Of a stretch of DNA of 54,405 nt, positions 1 to 8,046 are shown piece by piece; position 1 is the stretch's first letter; each line of letters starts with the position of its first letter. The stretch comes from Chloroflexota bacterium (GTDB lineage: Bacteria; Chloroflexota; Anaerolineae; Aggregatilineales; Phototrophicaceae), in NCBI GenBank assembly GCA_026713245.1, contig JAPOOU010000044.1, positions 1 through 54,405 of the forward strand, read 5' to 3'. Position numbers and translations under genes: made by a program. The notes under the pieces are model-generated. The model saw nothing but the letters and a program-made list of their open reading frames with translations. It searched no databases and was not told the origin of the DNA.

Positions 1-119
1 CTCTTTTTCAACCACTACCGGACAATCCTTGTGGCGAATAAAACCGACCCAAATACCTGTCCCACAGCAAAAATATGACGCCATTTTGCCTACCAAACCA
101 CAACATACACACAAGCTAT

Positions 120-145
120 GTAGGGGCGACCAATCTGGTCGCCCG
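120..145. repeat. GTAGGGGCGAC palindrome, copy 1
   Basis: GTAGGGGCGAC, 7-base centre, GTCGCCCG. First of a dispersed hairpin family with intact copies also at 315, 2077, 28457, 42023 and 45478, and a partial copy at 54254. Confidence 0.85.
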
Positions 146-314
146 CTTGCCGGCTAAAGGTCGCTGGATAACCGCATTGAAAACGACTGATGGAACTCTT
201 TTTCAACCACTACCGGACAAGCCTTGTGGCGAACAAAACCGACCCAAATACCCGCCCGACAGCAAGAAAATGACGCCATTTTGCCTACCAAACCACAACA
301 TAAAGACAAGTTAT

Positions 315-340
315 GTAGGAGCGACCTTTCATGTCGCCCG
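315..340. repeat. GTAGGGGCGAC palindrome, copy 2
   Basis: Same family with one change in the left arm (GTAGGAGCGAC). It lies inside the second copy of the 196-bp-period direct repeat, so it was duplicated with it. Confidence 0.8.
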
Positions 341-358
341 CTTTCCGTCTAAATGTGG

Positions 359-706
359 CTCGCCCGCAATCGCCACAGCATTTCCCGGTTTCCCGCCGCT
401 GTCAACCCGGCCTGCCCTCAGCTTCCGATCGGGGTAGGGGGTACCCCCCTCCCCCATATACATACAGTATCTATACTGTTACCCAAAAAGGGGGCAAAAT
501 GAGGGCACTTTCCGGGCATTTGAGGACAAATTGCGCTTCACTTTGCGCTCGCGCCTTGCACCTGGCGCGCTGGACCCTTTTCTCTGTTCAGCTTTGTGTT
601 AATCTTTGCTGCGAGCGCGCGAAATGGGGACGAGAGCCGTGTATACGGTCACAATTTGCTCGCGCCCACGACTCCGCAGGTTACTCATCCCGCGAGGATT
701 TCGCCT
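359..706. other. Gene-free stretch upstream of hisB with an operator-like palindrome
   Basis: No convincing gene. Bases 464-479 form ACAGTAT-CT-ATACTGT, a perfect 7-bp-arm palindrome of operator type, 227 bases before hisB. Just left of it is a G/C-rich palindrome, AGGGGGTACCCCCCT, near 437-451. I could not place a good sigma-70 promoter for hisB, and saw no histidine leader peptide or T-box. Confidence 0.4.
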
Positions 707-1303
707 ATGAACGAACGAACAGCAAGCATTGAGCGAAATACAAAAGAAACGCAGATTCAATTGGCGCTCAACCTCGATGGCAGCGGGCTTGCCGAGATCG
801 ACACCGGCATTGGCTTCTACGACCATATGCTGCACCACATTGCCTTGCATGGCCTCTTCGATTTGACAATCAGCGCGGCGGGCGATTTGCATATCGACAG
901 CCACCATAGCATCGAAGACATCGCCATTTGTCTGGGACGAGCGATCGACGAGGCTTTGACTTCGCGAACCGGCATTCGGCGCATGGGCAGCGCCTACGTG
1001 CCGATGGACGAAGCTTTGGCCCGCGCCGTTGTCGATTTGAGCGGACGCCCCTACGCCGTCATCATCGCCGATTTCAGCACGCCCCATATGGGCAAGATGC
1101 CGACCGACCTGGTCGCGCATTCCCTGGAAACCATCGCCGTGCACGCCAGGATGAACTTGCATGCCGAAGTCCTTTACGGGCGTAACGATCACCACAAAGC
1201 GGAAGCGCTTTTCAAAGCCTTCGGACGGGCTTTACGCCAAGCCGTGACCTTCGATCCCGGGCGGCAGGGCGTTCCCAGCACCAAAGGCACACTCACGGAG
1301 TAA
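707..1303 (+). CDS. hisB: Imidazoleglycerol-phosphate dehydratase
   Basis: Catalyses the sixth step of histidine synthesis, imidazole glycerol phosphate to imidazole acetol phosphate, in the cytoplasm. The 198-residue protein is full length for stand-alone bacterial HisB. It shows the metal-binding histidine signatures [11 protein letters not shown] (residues 39-49), [11 protein letters not shown] (61-71) and a C-terminal [14 protein letters not shown]. The ATG at 707 is chosen over an upstream in-frame start at 596 because GAGGA sits 8 bases before it and the homologous protein begins here. Six bases separate it from the next gene, an IMPase-type phosphatase that fits the histidinol-phosphatase step, so the two form a histidine mini-operon. 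This is the monofunctional HisB type, not the fused E. coli type. Confidence 0.96.
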   Translation: MNERTASIERNTKETQIQLALNLDGSGLAEIDTGIGFYDHMLHHIALHGLFDLTISAAGDLHIDSHHSIEDIAICLGRAIDEALTSRTGIRRMGSAYVPMDEALARAVVDLSGRPYAVIIADFSTPHMGKMPTDLVAHSLETIAVHARMNLHAEVLYGRNDHHKAEALFKAFGRALRQAVTFDPGRQGVPSTKGTLTE

Positions 1304-1309
1304 GACATC

Positions 1310-2065
1310 ATGCAAGAGTTTGTGGACTTCAGCAAACAGCTCGCCCGGGCCAGCGGCGATATCATCATGCGTTACTTTCGCAGCGACTTCACCGTGGAAA
1401 CCAAGTCGGATGAATCGCCGGTGACCATCGCCGACAAGCAGGCCGAAGAGATCATGCGCGAGATGATCATGAAAGAATATCCGGCACACGGCATCATCGG
1501 CGAGGAATTCGGGAATCACAACGAAGATGCCGCGTATCAATGGGTGCTCGATCCCATCGACGGCACCAAGTCCTTCGTCAGCGGCACCTTCTTGTTCGGC
1601 ACCTTGATCGGCTTGATGAAAGACGGGAATCCGATCGTCGGCGCCATCCACCATCCGCTGACGTCGCATCTGTTGATCGGCGCCGGCGACGAAGCGCGCC
1701 TGAATGACGAGATCGTCCGCGTGCGCCCGACGCGGGAACTGCGCGACGCCGTCATGCTCTACACCGACTTCATTCACGTCGGCCAATTCCAGAACGGCAT
1801 CGCCTTTCAACAGTTGCTGGGCAGAACCAGGTACAATCGGACCTGGGGCGACTGTCACGGTTATTTCCTGCTGGCGACCGGTTATGCCGATATCATGCTG
1901 GATCCGGTCATGCACCTTTGGGACATCGTCGCCCTGATCCCGGTTGTGCAAGGCGCCGGCGGGGTGATCACGTCCTGGAACGGCGGACCGCCGCTCTCCG
2001 GCAATGGCATCATCGCCACCAACGGCCCCCTGCACAGTCAGGTCCTGCGCGTTCTGATCGCGTGA
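1310..2065 (+). CDS. hisN: Inositol-monophosphatase-family phosphatase, probable histidinol-phosphatase
   Basis: A 251-residue Mg-dependent phosphatase of the IMPase fold. Visible metal-site motifs are GEEFG (about 64-68), DPIDGTKSF (81-89) and the C-terminal LDPVMHLWDIVAL, the usual WDxxA site. Family members act on inositol phosphate, 3'-phosphoadenosine phosphate or histidinol phosphate. The 6-bp gap after hisB and the HisN-like length favour histidinol phosphate, as known for HisN of actinobacteria and plants. That assignment is inferred from context, while the phosphatase family is clear. The gene ends in TGA and is followed about 10 bases later by a palindromic repeat that could help end transcription. 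Confidence 0.85.
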   Translation: MQEFVDFSKQLARASGDIIMRYFRSDFTVETKSDESPVTIADKQAEEIMREMIMKEYPAHGIIGEEFGNHNEDAAYQWVLDPIDGTKSFVSGTFLFGTLIGLMKDGNPIVGAIHHPLTSHLLIGAGDEARLNDEIVRVRPTRELRDAVMLYTDFIHVGQFQNGIAFQQLLGRTRYNRTWGDCHGYFLLATGYADIMLDPVMHLWDIVALIPVVQGAGGVITSWNGGPPLSGNGIIATNGPLHSQVLRVLIA

Positions 2066-2076
2066 GAATTGGCTGA

Positions 2077-2101
2077 GGGCGACTCAGCGAGTCGCCCCTA
2101 C
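2077..2101. repeat. GTAGGGGCGAC palindrome, reverse copy
   Basis: GGGCGAC, 7-base centre, GTCGCCCCTAC, which is the family read on the other strand. It begins 11 bases after the hisN stop. Confidence 0.8.
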
Positions 2102-2250
2102 CAGGTAATTTTATAGAAGCCCCGAGATTTCCGTCCGCCGCAGCCTAAGCAACGCGGAACTGAGTAGTTCCAATAAAGTAATGAGAAACGATTCCATTTC
2201 TTAATGAAAGTTCTGGACCTAATTCAAATCCCGGCAAAAGCGCTCCCCTT

Positions 2251-2304
2251 CCCCGATGCATCGGGGTTTCCGCCCCCCGCTTAGCGGGGGGACTGAGGGG
2301 GGCC
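2251..2304. repeat. Double G/C hairpin with ACTGAGGGGGG tail
   Basis: CCCCGATGCATCGGGG (2251-2266) is followed by CCCCCCGC-TTA-GCGGGGGG (2273-2291) and then ACTGAGGGGGG. The second part has the same plan (C6 stem, G6 stem, AYTGAGGGGGG) as the element at 35029-35059 inside the GH116 gene. It lies between convergent genes and could act as a terminator, though it lacks a T-run. Confidence 0.7.
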
Positions 2305-2381
2305 TAGGGCCGGGGGATGGGGTAGAATTGCATGGATCACTTTTTCGCATGACTAACTTGGTACTAGTTGTGATTGAAAAA

Positions 2382-3137
2382 TCACGCGTCAAACTGAAAC
2401 AGCGAGCAGCCGCCGTCCAGTGTCAAGATACTGCCCGTCATATAAGCCGTCTGCGGACCGGCCAGATAAACCACCGCCGCGGCGATCTCTTCGGGCTTAC
2501 CGGGTTCAACTAGCGGAATGACCTTGGCGACGCGCGCGGCGTATTGCGGTTCTTCGCGCAGTTGACGTCCCGCCAATCCCGCCGCTACGATCCCGGGCGC
2601 CACGGCATTCACCAGAATACGGCGCCCCGCCAATTCCCGCGCCATCTGCTTGACCAGCATATTGACCCCGGCTTTGCTGACGGCATAAGGCGTGATCTCG
2701 GGCCAGGGAATGCTGCCAACCCAACTCGAGGTGAGGATGATTCGTCCCGCGGTCCCGTCCGCGACCATCTTTCGCGCGGCCGCCTGACAGACATTGAAGC
2801 AGCCGGTCAGGTTGATATCGAGGTGCTTCTGCCAATTGTCCTGCGTCACATCCAGGAAGGGCTGGGCATCGACGATGCCGGCGTTGGAACAGACGATATC
2901 GAGCGCGGGCATATCGGCGATCGCGCCATCGACTGCCGCGCGATCGCGCACGTCAACCTGCTGATAACTCGCGCCGCCGTCGTGACTGCGCGCTTGCTCC
3001 AGCGCCGCGCTCGCTTCGTCGTCGGACTTGATATCCCATAGGACGACATGCGCGCCATTGGCCGCCAGATGCCGCGCCATAGCGCCGCCCAAGTCGCCGG
3101 CCGCGCCGGTTACTATTGCGGTTTTACCCTTGAGCAT
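2382..3137 (-). CDS. Short-chain dehydrogenase/reductase (SDR), substrate unknown
   Basis: A 251-residue classical SDR. It shows the nucleotide-binding TGAAGDLG (residues 10-17), NAG (85-87), the active-site Asn in INLTG (about 109), Ser 137/138 and the YAVSK pair Tyr151/Lys155. The acidic residue after the second strand (LWD, residue 35) suggests NAD(H) rather than NADP(H). The start is ATG at 3137 with a purine-rich GGGGAG before it. A longer frame to 3197 would run into the preceding gene's stop at 3152. It is 14 bases behind the secreted SH3 protein gene and so probably co-transcribed, but the substrate cannot be read from sequence. 3-oxoacyl-ACP reductase-like or sugar dehydrogenase roles are both possible. 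Confidence 0.88.
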   Translation of the reverse strand: MLKGKTAIVTGAAGDLGGAMARHLAANGAHVVLWDIKSDDEASAALEQARSHDGGASYQQVDVRDRAAVDGAIADMPALDIVCSNAGIVDAQPFLDVTQDNWQKHLDINLTGCFNVCQAAARKMVADGTAGRIILTSSWVGSIPWPEITPYAVSKAGVNMLVKQMARELAGRRILVNAVAPGIVAAGLAGRQLREEPQYAARVAKVIPLVEPGKPEEIAAAVVYLAGPQTAYMTGSILTLDGGCSLFQFDA

Positions 3138-3151
3138 TGACCCTACTCCCC

Positions 3152-4441
3152 TTACCACCATTGCACTTCGGGATCGTGAATGTTGGCGATGATCCATTTA
3201 AGCCAATCAATCGTACCGGCATCGTTGGCCGGGTCGATGGTTTGAAGCGCGTCAAGACTCGCTTGCGTGCAGGCTTTTTCTTCATCCAGTCCATCTTTGT
3301 GGAGATGGTCGTCGTTTACGTGACAGGCTTCATGAACGATGCCAAAGATGACGTAGACGAGGCCCGCTTCGCCCGTGCCTTTTCTTAGAACTTCCGAGAG
3401 GGTTTCGTCATAGGTTTTGCTATCCGGGTGGACAACTGAAGGGCTGCCTTCCGGGACCATCTTTATCGTGTTCAATCCGCGCGTTGCATACTTCCACCAC
3501 TGCGGCGCTCTGTCTTGCAATAGTTGCAGCGCATTGCTGACCTGGGACACAAATTGCGGCGAGCCTTTTATTGAGATTCCTTGTGTGGCTGGCGGGATCT
3601 GGCATTGAAAATGCCGAAATGCCAGCCATCCGCTCACCCAATCCGCTTCGCTATGGCATTCTCGATTGACACGACAGCAATTGTCACTGCCCTCAGGGAT
3701 GCCGCCGGCGGGCTGCGCTGGGCTTTGCGGCTGCGGCGAACCGTCGCATTGCCCGTTCTGGTAAGCGTAATAGCCGTTTGTCCAATCCGCTTCTGTATGG
3801 CACTGCCTGTCAACCTGGCAACAGTTGTCAACAGCCGCGGGCGCATTGCTGACGGGCTGCGCGGGGCTCTGTGCCTGTGGCTGGGCTGGCGCGGACGCGG
3901 CGCACTGGTTATCCCGAAAAGCATAATAGCCATTCTCCCAGTCCGCAGCCGTATGGCACTGCCTGTCAACCTGGCAGCAGTTGTCGACACCCGCGGGGAT
4001 ATTGCTGGCCGGCTGCGCGGGGCTCTGTGGCTGGGCTGGCGCTGGCGCGGCGCATTGTCCATTTTGGAAAGCCCAATAGCCGTTCGTCCAGTCCTGGTCG
4101 CTATGGCACTGGCGATCCACAAAGCAGCAGTTGTCGATATTGCTGGGGACATTGCCCGCGGGCTGGGCGGTGACGGGGTCTTCGACGCGGCTATGGTTGA
4201 CCCAAGCCGCCATCCAATACAGGGCGCCAGCGCGATTAATTTGCAGCCAGTTCTCAACCTGTCCGACGACCTGCAAGGTTGTGCCGGCTGGCGCGCTGGC
4301 GAGCAAAGCGCTGTCCAAGCTGTTGGAAGCGCGCAAGTTGGTGTTATATTGGACGCGGATGCGATATGTTTCTGGATTGGCGATGACAACGGCAACAAAA
4401 GCAGCCAGGGTAAGCACAAGGATAAAAAGCTTCGACTTCAC
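3152..4441 (-). CDS. Secreted SH3-domain protein with four cysteine modules and a HExxH C-terminus
   Basis: A 429-residue exported protein. A signal peptide (1-21) is followed by a bacterial SH3-type domain (about 25-86, with LRASNSLDSA). Four tandem modules then follow at 103-130, 153-180, 205-232 and 253-280, joined by Ala/Pro/Gln linkers. Each module starts DNCC, continues V-D/N-R-Q/E-C-H and ends GxxAFxxxQC, giving four Cys per copy. The C-terminal domain (about 285-429) carries HEACH (370-374) with acidic residues at 387-388, the pattern of a zinc metallopeptidase. The start is GTG at 4441, because GGAGT lies 6 bases upstream while an overlapping ATG at 4443 runs straight into TGA. A promoter is visible upstream. 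Function is unknown. A cell-surface or matrix-binding protease is an inference from the domains. Confidence 0.85.
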   Translation of the reverse strand: MKSKLFILVLTLAAFVAVVIANPETYRIRVQYNTNLRASNSLDSALLASAPAGTTLQVVGQVENWLQINRAGALYWMAAWVNHSRVEDPVTAQPAGNVPSNIDNCCFVDRQCHSDQDWTNGYWAFQNGQCAAPAPAQPQSPAQPASNIPAGVDNCCQVDRQCHTAADWENGYYAFRDNQCAASAPAQPQAQSPAQPVSNAPAAVDNCCQVDRQCHTEADWTNGYYAYQNGQCDGSPQPQSPAQPAGGIPEGSDNCCRVNRECHSEADWVSGWLAFRHFQCQIPPATQGISIKGSPQFVSQVSNALQLLQDRAPQWWKYATRGLNTIKMVPEGSPSVVHPDSKTYDETLSEVLRKGTGEAGLVYVIFGIVHEACHVNDDHLHKDGLDEEKACTQASLDALQTIDPANDAGTIDWLKWIIANIHDPEVQWW

Positions 4442-4485
4442 ATTTGGACTCCGAAATCTGGCGTATTAAATTTTAGATCAAGGCT

Positions 4486-4515
4486 ATTATATTATTCGAC
4501 GCGAACGAATGCCAA
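4486..4515 (-). promoter_or_regulatory. Sigma-70-type promoter of the SH3/cysteine-module gene
   Basis: Read on the minus strand: TTGGCA at 4515-4510, an 18-base spacer, TATAAT at 4491-4486. Transcription would start near 4479, giving a leader of about 40 bases before the GTG at 4441. Confidence 0.6.
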
Positions 4516-4521
4516 GCATAA

Positions 4522-6648
4522 CTAACGCCCGACCAGGATCATCACCGAGCGCGGACCGACTATGATTTGCTCCTGGTCCGGCAGAACCGGTTCCTGGCCG
4601 AGAGCGTGGCTGTCCTCGGGCGAGCCCAGCGCCGTGTTGATGGCCACGCGCCATTTCATGGGCGCGCCCAGCGGCGGCAGATCGAACCAGGCTGTCTCCC
4701 AGTGGGCGTTCATGACGATGTAGATCATATCGTCCGTTTCCGCCCCTTCGCGGCAATGCTTCCCGCAAAGCAGGCAAGCCAGTTGCCGCCCGTCGTAGGA
4801 CCAATCCGGCTGCCACAGCTTGGCGCCGTGAAAGGAAATATCGGGATAGCCTGAATTGACTCTGTCGCGATGATGAAAATATGAACGGCGGCGCAGCGCC
4901 GGGTGCGCCCGGCGGAATGCGATCAAATCGCGCGTGAAGCAAAACAGCGGGGCTTCGCTGCGCAGGGCTGACCAATCGAACCAGTTGAGCGCGCTATCGT
5001 GGCAGTAGCTATTGTTGTTGCCGCCTTTGCTGTGCCCGATTTCGTCGCCCATCAGCAGCATCGGCACGCCCTGGCTGACCATCAACAAGCTGAGGAAGTT
5101 CTTGATTTGCCGCTCGCGCAAGCCCTTGATTGTCTCGTCTTCGGTTTCGCCTTCCGCGCCGCAATTCCAACTTAAGTTCTCGTCCATGCCATCGCGGTTG
5201 TCTTCGCCGTTGGCTTCATTGTGCTTGTGATTGTAAGAGACCAGGTCGCGCAAGGTGAAGCCGTCGTGCGCGGTCACGAAATTGACCGACGCCCGTGGTC
5301 CACGACCGCCATAAATGTCGGGAGAACCTTGAATCCGCGCGGCCATGGCCCCGAGCATGCCGCCATCGCCCTTGACAAAACGGCGGACGTCGTCGCGGTA
5401 TCTGCCGTTCCACTCGGCCCAGCGCCCGTAAGCCGGGAAGCTGCCCACTTGATACAAGCCGCCAGCGTCCCAGGCCTCGGCGATCAGCTTGGTTTGGGCC
5501 AACATGGGATCGTATGCCAAGACCTCCAGCAAGGGCGGGTTGGGATCGGGAACCCCCTGTGGATCGCGGCCCATGCTGGAAGCCAGGTCGAAGCGGAAAC
5601 CATCAATGTGAAACTCCGAAACCCAATAGCGTAGGCAGTCCAGCAGCAATACACGAACGATGGGGTGATTGCAGTTAAAGGTATTGCCGGTGCCGCTGAA
5701 ATTGTAATAACCGCCGTCGGGTTTCAGCAGGTAGTAGGTCTTGTTGTCAATGCCGCGATAAGAAATGGTTGGTCCGTCGTCGTTGCCCTCGGCGGTGTGG
5801 TTGAAAACGACATCAAGCCAGACCTCAATGCCGTTCTGATGACATTGCTTGACCAGGGTCTTTAACTCCCGAGCCGGCTCGCCGGTAGCAGCGTAGGCCG
5901 CGTTAGGCGCGAAAAAGCCAATCGGGTTGTAGCCCCAGTAATTCATCAGTTGCTCGTTCGTCTGCGGATTGACCCGATCGTTGGCGAGCTCGTCGAACTC
6001 AAAGATCGGCATCAACTCGATGCAGTTGACCCCAAGTTCCTTGAGGTAAGGGATCTTCTCGATTATCGCGGCGTAGGTGCCGGGGGCTTCCACCTGTGAT
6101 GAAGGATGGGCGGTAAAGCCGCGAACGTGAATTTCGTAGACGACCAAATCTTCCATGGGGATGTTTAGCTGCCGGTCGCCTGCCCAGTCAAAGTCCTCTA
6201 TATGAGGCCGGGCGCGGTAGGGGTAAGGGTTGTCCCGGTCGTATCCCTGGGCCCAGACATCCCGCCCGCCGATTCGTTTCGCGTATGGGTCCAGCAATAT
6301 ATGCCGCGCGTCAAAGCGATGTCCCTCCGCCGGGTCGTACGGACCATCAAAGCGGAAGCCATACTCGATCTGCCTGTGATCCAGGTCGAACACGATCATG
6401 GCAAAGACATCGCCCATTCGAAAAGCATCGAGAAACGGGATTTCCACAAGCGGCGATTCGGCGCCTTTGTCAAAGAGGACGAGCGTGCAAGCGCTGGCGT
6501 GATTGGAGAAAGCCGAAAAATTGACGCCATCCGCCATGACGGTCGCCCCGAAGGGCCGCGGTCTTCCGGGACCGTACCTGAAACCGTCGCGTTCGTATGT
6601 CGGGAAACTGTCCATAAGCGAAGGGCACTGCCGCTCCATCAGAATCAC
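4522..6648 (-). CDS. glgX: Glycogen debranching enzyme GlgX (isoamylase-type, GH13)
   Basis: Hydrolyses alpha-1,6 branches of glycogen or limit dextrins in the cytoplasm. It is about 705 residues, slightly longer than E. coli GlgX. An N-terminal carbohydrate-binding domain (FGATVMADGVNFSAFS) precedes the GH13 barrel. The conserved regions are visible: DVVFNHTAEGN (about 277), GFRFDLASSMG (about 350, nucleophile Asp), AEAWDAGG (about 388, acid Glu) and TAHDGFTLRDLVSYNHKHN (about 458). The start is uncertain between GTG 6648, ATG 6639 and ATG 6615, because a TATAAT at 6658-6653 puts the transcription start almost on the first of these. No other glycogen gene is nearby. The gap to the following gene is about 80 bases. 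Confidence 0.95.
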   Translation of the reverse strand: MILMERQCPSLMDSFPTYERDGFRYGPGRPRPFGATVMADGVNFSAFSNHASACTLVLFDKGAESPLVEIPFLDAFRMGDVFAMIVFDLDHRQIEYGFRFDGPYDPAEGHRFDARHILLDPYAKRIGGRDVWAQGYDRDNPYPYRARPHIEDFDWAGDRQLNIPMEDLVVYEIHVRGFTAHPSSQVEAPGTYAAIIEKIPYLKELGVNCIELMPIFEFDELANDRVNPQTNEQLMNYWGYNPIGFFAPNAAYAATGEPARELKTLVKQCHQNGIEVWLDVVFNHTAEGNDDGPTISYRGIDNKTYYLLKPDGGYYNFSGTGNTFNCNHPIVRVLLLDCLRYWVSEFHIDGFRFDLASSMGRDPQGVPDPNPPLLEVLAYDPMLAQTKLIAEAWDAGGLYQVGSFPAYGRWAEWNGRYRDDVRRFVKGDGGMLGAMAARIQGSPDIYGGRGPRASVNFVTAHDGFTLRDLVSYNHKHNEANGEDNRDGMDENLSWNCGAEGETEDETIKGLRERQIKNFLSLLMVSQGVPMLLMGDEIGHSKGGNNNSYCHDSALNWFDWSALRSEAPLFCFTRDLIAFRRAHPALRRRSYFHHRDRVNSGYPDISFHGAKLWQPDWSYDGRQLACLLCGKHCREGAETDDMIYIVMNAHWETAWFDLPPLGAPMKWRVAINTALGSPEDSHALGQEPVLPDQEQIIVGPRSVMILVGR

Positions 6649-6652
6649 GCCT

Positions 6653-6658
6653 ATTATA
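6653..6658 (-). promoter_or_regulatory. -10 element of glgX, very close to the start codon
   Basis: TATAAT on the minus strand, ending 4 bases before the GTG at 6648. The best -35 is TTGCTA with a long 19-base spacer. Transcription should begin at about 6646, so the mRNA is leaderless or nearly so if ATG 6639 is used. Confidence 0.5.
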
Positions 6659-6792
6659 ACGAAGCGCGATCGGTTCGTAGCAAGAATTTGTAGAAATTAG
6701 CAAAACTTGGCATACTATGCTCGGTATACATTGAACAACATCTTTTCCGATGCAATAGGGACCATCACAGGATACGCTGGGATAGTGGAACT

Positions 6793-8046
6793 GTGAATCA
6801 ATCATCCGGATTCGCGAGAAGCGCCTGGTTCGCGCGCCTAAACCGGCTCGTAGACTTTTCGCCAGTGATCATCGCGTTGGCGCTGGCGCTGGTTGTGGCT
6901 TCGGTGTTGCTGCTGGCGCTGAATGCCAACCCGCTGGAAGCCTATGCCGCCATGTGGGAAGGCGCTGCCGGAAAGGAGAACGCCACCGCCGAGACCCTGG
7001 TCAAGGCGACGCCGATTCTCTTCGTCGGCATCGGCATCACCATCGCCTTCCGCGGCGGCATGATCAACATCGGCGGCGAGGGCCAAATGATCGCCGGCGC
7101 GCTGGCGGGCGTAACCGTCGCCTTGATTATGGGAGAAATGCGCGTTCCGCCGGAGTTAGCCAAGGAAAAAGGCGCCTTCGACCTCATCATCGTCACCTGC
7201 TCATTAATTGGGGGTTTTCTGGCAGGCGCGCTCTATGGCGGCTTGGCCGGCTTACTCAAAGCCTATTTTGATGTCAACGAGATTCTGAGCACCATCATGC
7301 TCAACCAGATCGCCGTGCAGATGATGAATTTCTTGCTCAACGGCATCCTCCTAGATCCGGCAGAAGCGGGCATCAACAATATTCCCAAGACCGCGCGGCT
7401 GGTGACTGCGGCGCAGTTGCCGCGACTGTCCTTGCCGATTGGCGACCCAAATCTCTTCGCGCGAACGCGCTTGCACTGGGGCTTGATCATCGCCATTGTA
7501 CTGGCGGTGATCATTTATGTTTTCCTGTGGCGCACGTCGCTGGGTTATCGCATTCGCGCCGTTGGAGAAAACCAGCGCGCTTCGAGCTACGCCGGCATCA
7601 ACGTCAAGCGGCAGATGATGTTCTCCATGTTTCTGGCGGGCGGGTTCGCCGGATTGGCGGGGGTCGTGCAAGTCCTTGGACTGCAATATCGCTTGCAAAC
7701 CGACGGATCGCCGGCCGGTTTCACCGGCGCTGCCGGCTTTAACGGCATTGTGGCGGCGCTCTTCGGCGGGCTTAATCCCATTGGCGCGATACCGGCAGCG
7801 GCCTTCTTCGGCGGCCTATTGGTGGGCGCGCAGAAAATGCAGCGCGAACTTGGCGTACCCGCTTCGTTGATCACCGCGGTCAACGGCTTAATCGTGGTCT
7901 TCGTCGTCAGCAGCGAAATCTTCATCTTGCAGCGCAGCAAGCGACGGGTCAGCCTGCAGGAAACACCGGACAATCTTGGTTCCGCCGGGGGCAAGCCCGC
8001 TGATCGCGCCGCGTCGGATGCGAGATTGGATGAGGGCAGCGGCTGA
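6793..8046 (+). CDS. BMP-type ABC importer, permease subunit 1
   Basis: A 417-residue inner-membrane permease of the branched-chain/RbsC-like fold used by BMP-family (nucleoside and related) importers. The family signature FRGGMINIGGEGQMIAGALAG is visible around residues 80-100, with about nine hydrophobic segments and the conserved late GYRIRAVGENQRASSYAGI. It starts with GTG at 6793, preceded by a weak GGGATAG. The stop overlaps the next start (TGATG), showing translational coupling to permease 2. It is first in a five-gene plus-strand operon of two permeases, two binding proteins and an ATPase. Substrate is inferred only: NupNOPQ-like nucleosides are the best-known case, and simple sugars are possible. 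Confidence 0.93.
   Translation: MNQSSGFARSAWFARLNRLVDFSPVIIALALALVVASVLLLALNANPLEAYAAMWEGAAGKENATAETLVKATPILFVGIGITIAFRGGMINIGGEGQMIAGALAGVTVALIMGEMRVPPELAKEKGAFDLIIVTCSLIGGFLAGALYGGLAGLLKAYFDVNEILSTIMLNQIAVQMMNFLLNGILLDPAEAGINNIPKTARLVTAAQLPRLSLPIGDPNLFARTRLHWGLIIAIVLAVIIYVFLWRTSLGYRIRAVGENQRASSYAGINVKRQMMFSMFLAGGFAGLAGVVQVLGLQYRLQTDGSPAGFTGAAGFNGIVAALFGGLNPIGAIPAAAFFGGLLVGAQKMQRELGVPASLITAVNGLIVVFVVSSEIFILQRSKRRVSLQETPDNLGSAGGKPADRAASDARLDEGSG

Larger units (their letters stand above)
1..358. repeat. Two direct copies of a ~160-bp non-coding unit, 196-bp period
   Basis: Bases 1-164 and 197-358 are near-identical. Both start at CTCTTTTTCAACCACTACCG and both carry one GTAGGGGCGAC palindrome near the end. 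Similarity fades after about 165 bases of each copy. The first copy touches the window edge, so more copies may lie to the left. An open frame of 120 codons crosses both copies, but its protein is only the repeat read twice, so I do not call a gene. Confidence 0.85.
2066..2381. other. Repeat-filled gap between convergent hisN and SDR genes
   Basis: No gene seen in these 316 bases. They hold a GTAGGGGCGAC palindrome in reverse orientation and two strong G/C hairpins, listed separately. As a gap between convergent genes it may serve both as transcription stop. Confidence 0.6.

Noticed and set aside
75..437. 120-codon frame in the left-edge repeats
   Set aside because: The protein repeats itself because the DNA is duplicated. 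No ribosome-binding site, and the frame crosses hairpin repeats.
596..706. Upstream start for hisB
   Set aside because: Adds 37 residues with no HisB similarity. A good ribosome-binding site exists at the ATG at 707.
480..706. Possible T-box, histidine leader peptide or other leader RNA before hisB
   Set aside because: No specifier loop, no run of His codons and no terminator/antiterminator pair could be found.
3581..4525. Open frame of 314 codons opposite the cysteine-module gene
   Set aside because: The repeats on the other strand give regular cysteine modules, whereas this frame gives only repeated Ala/Arg/Gly text.
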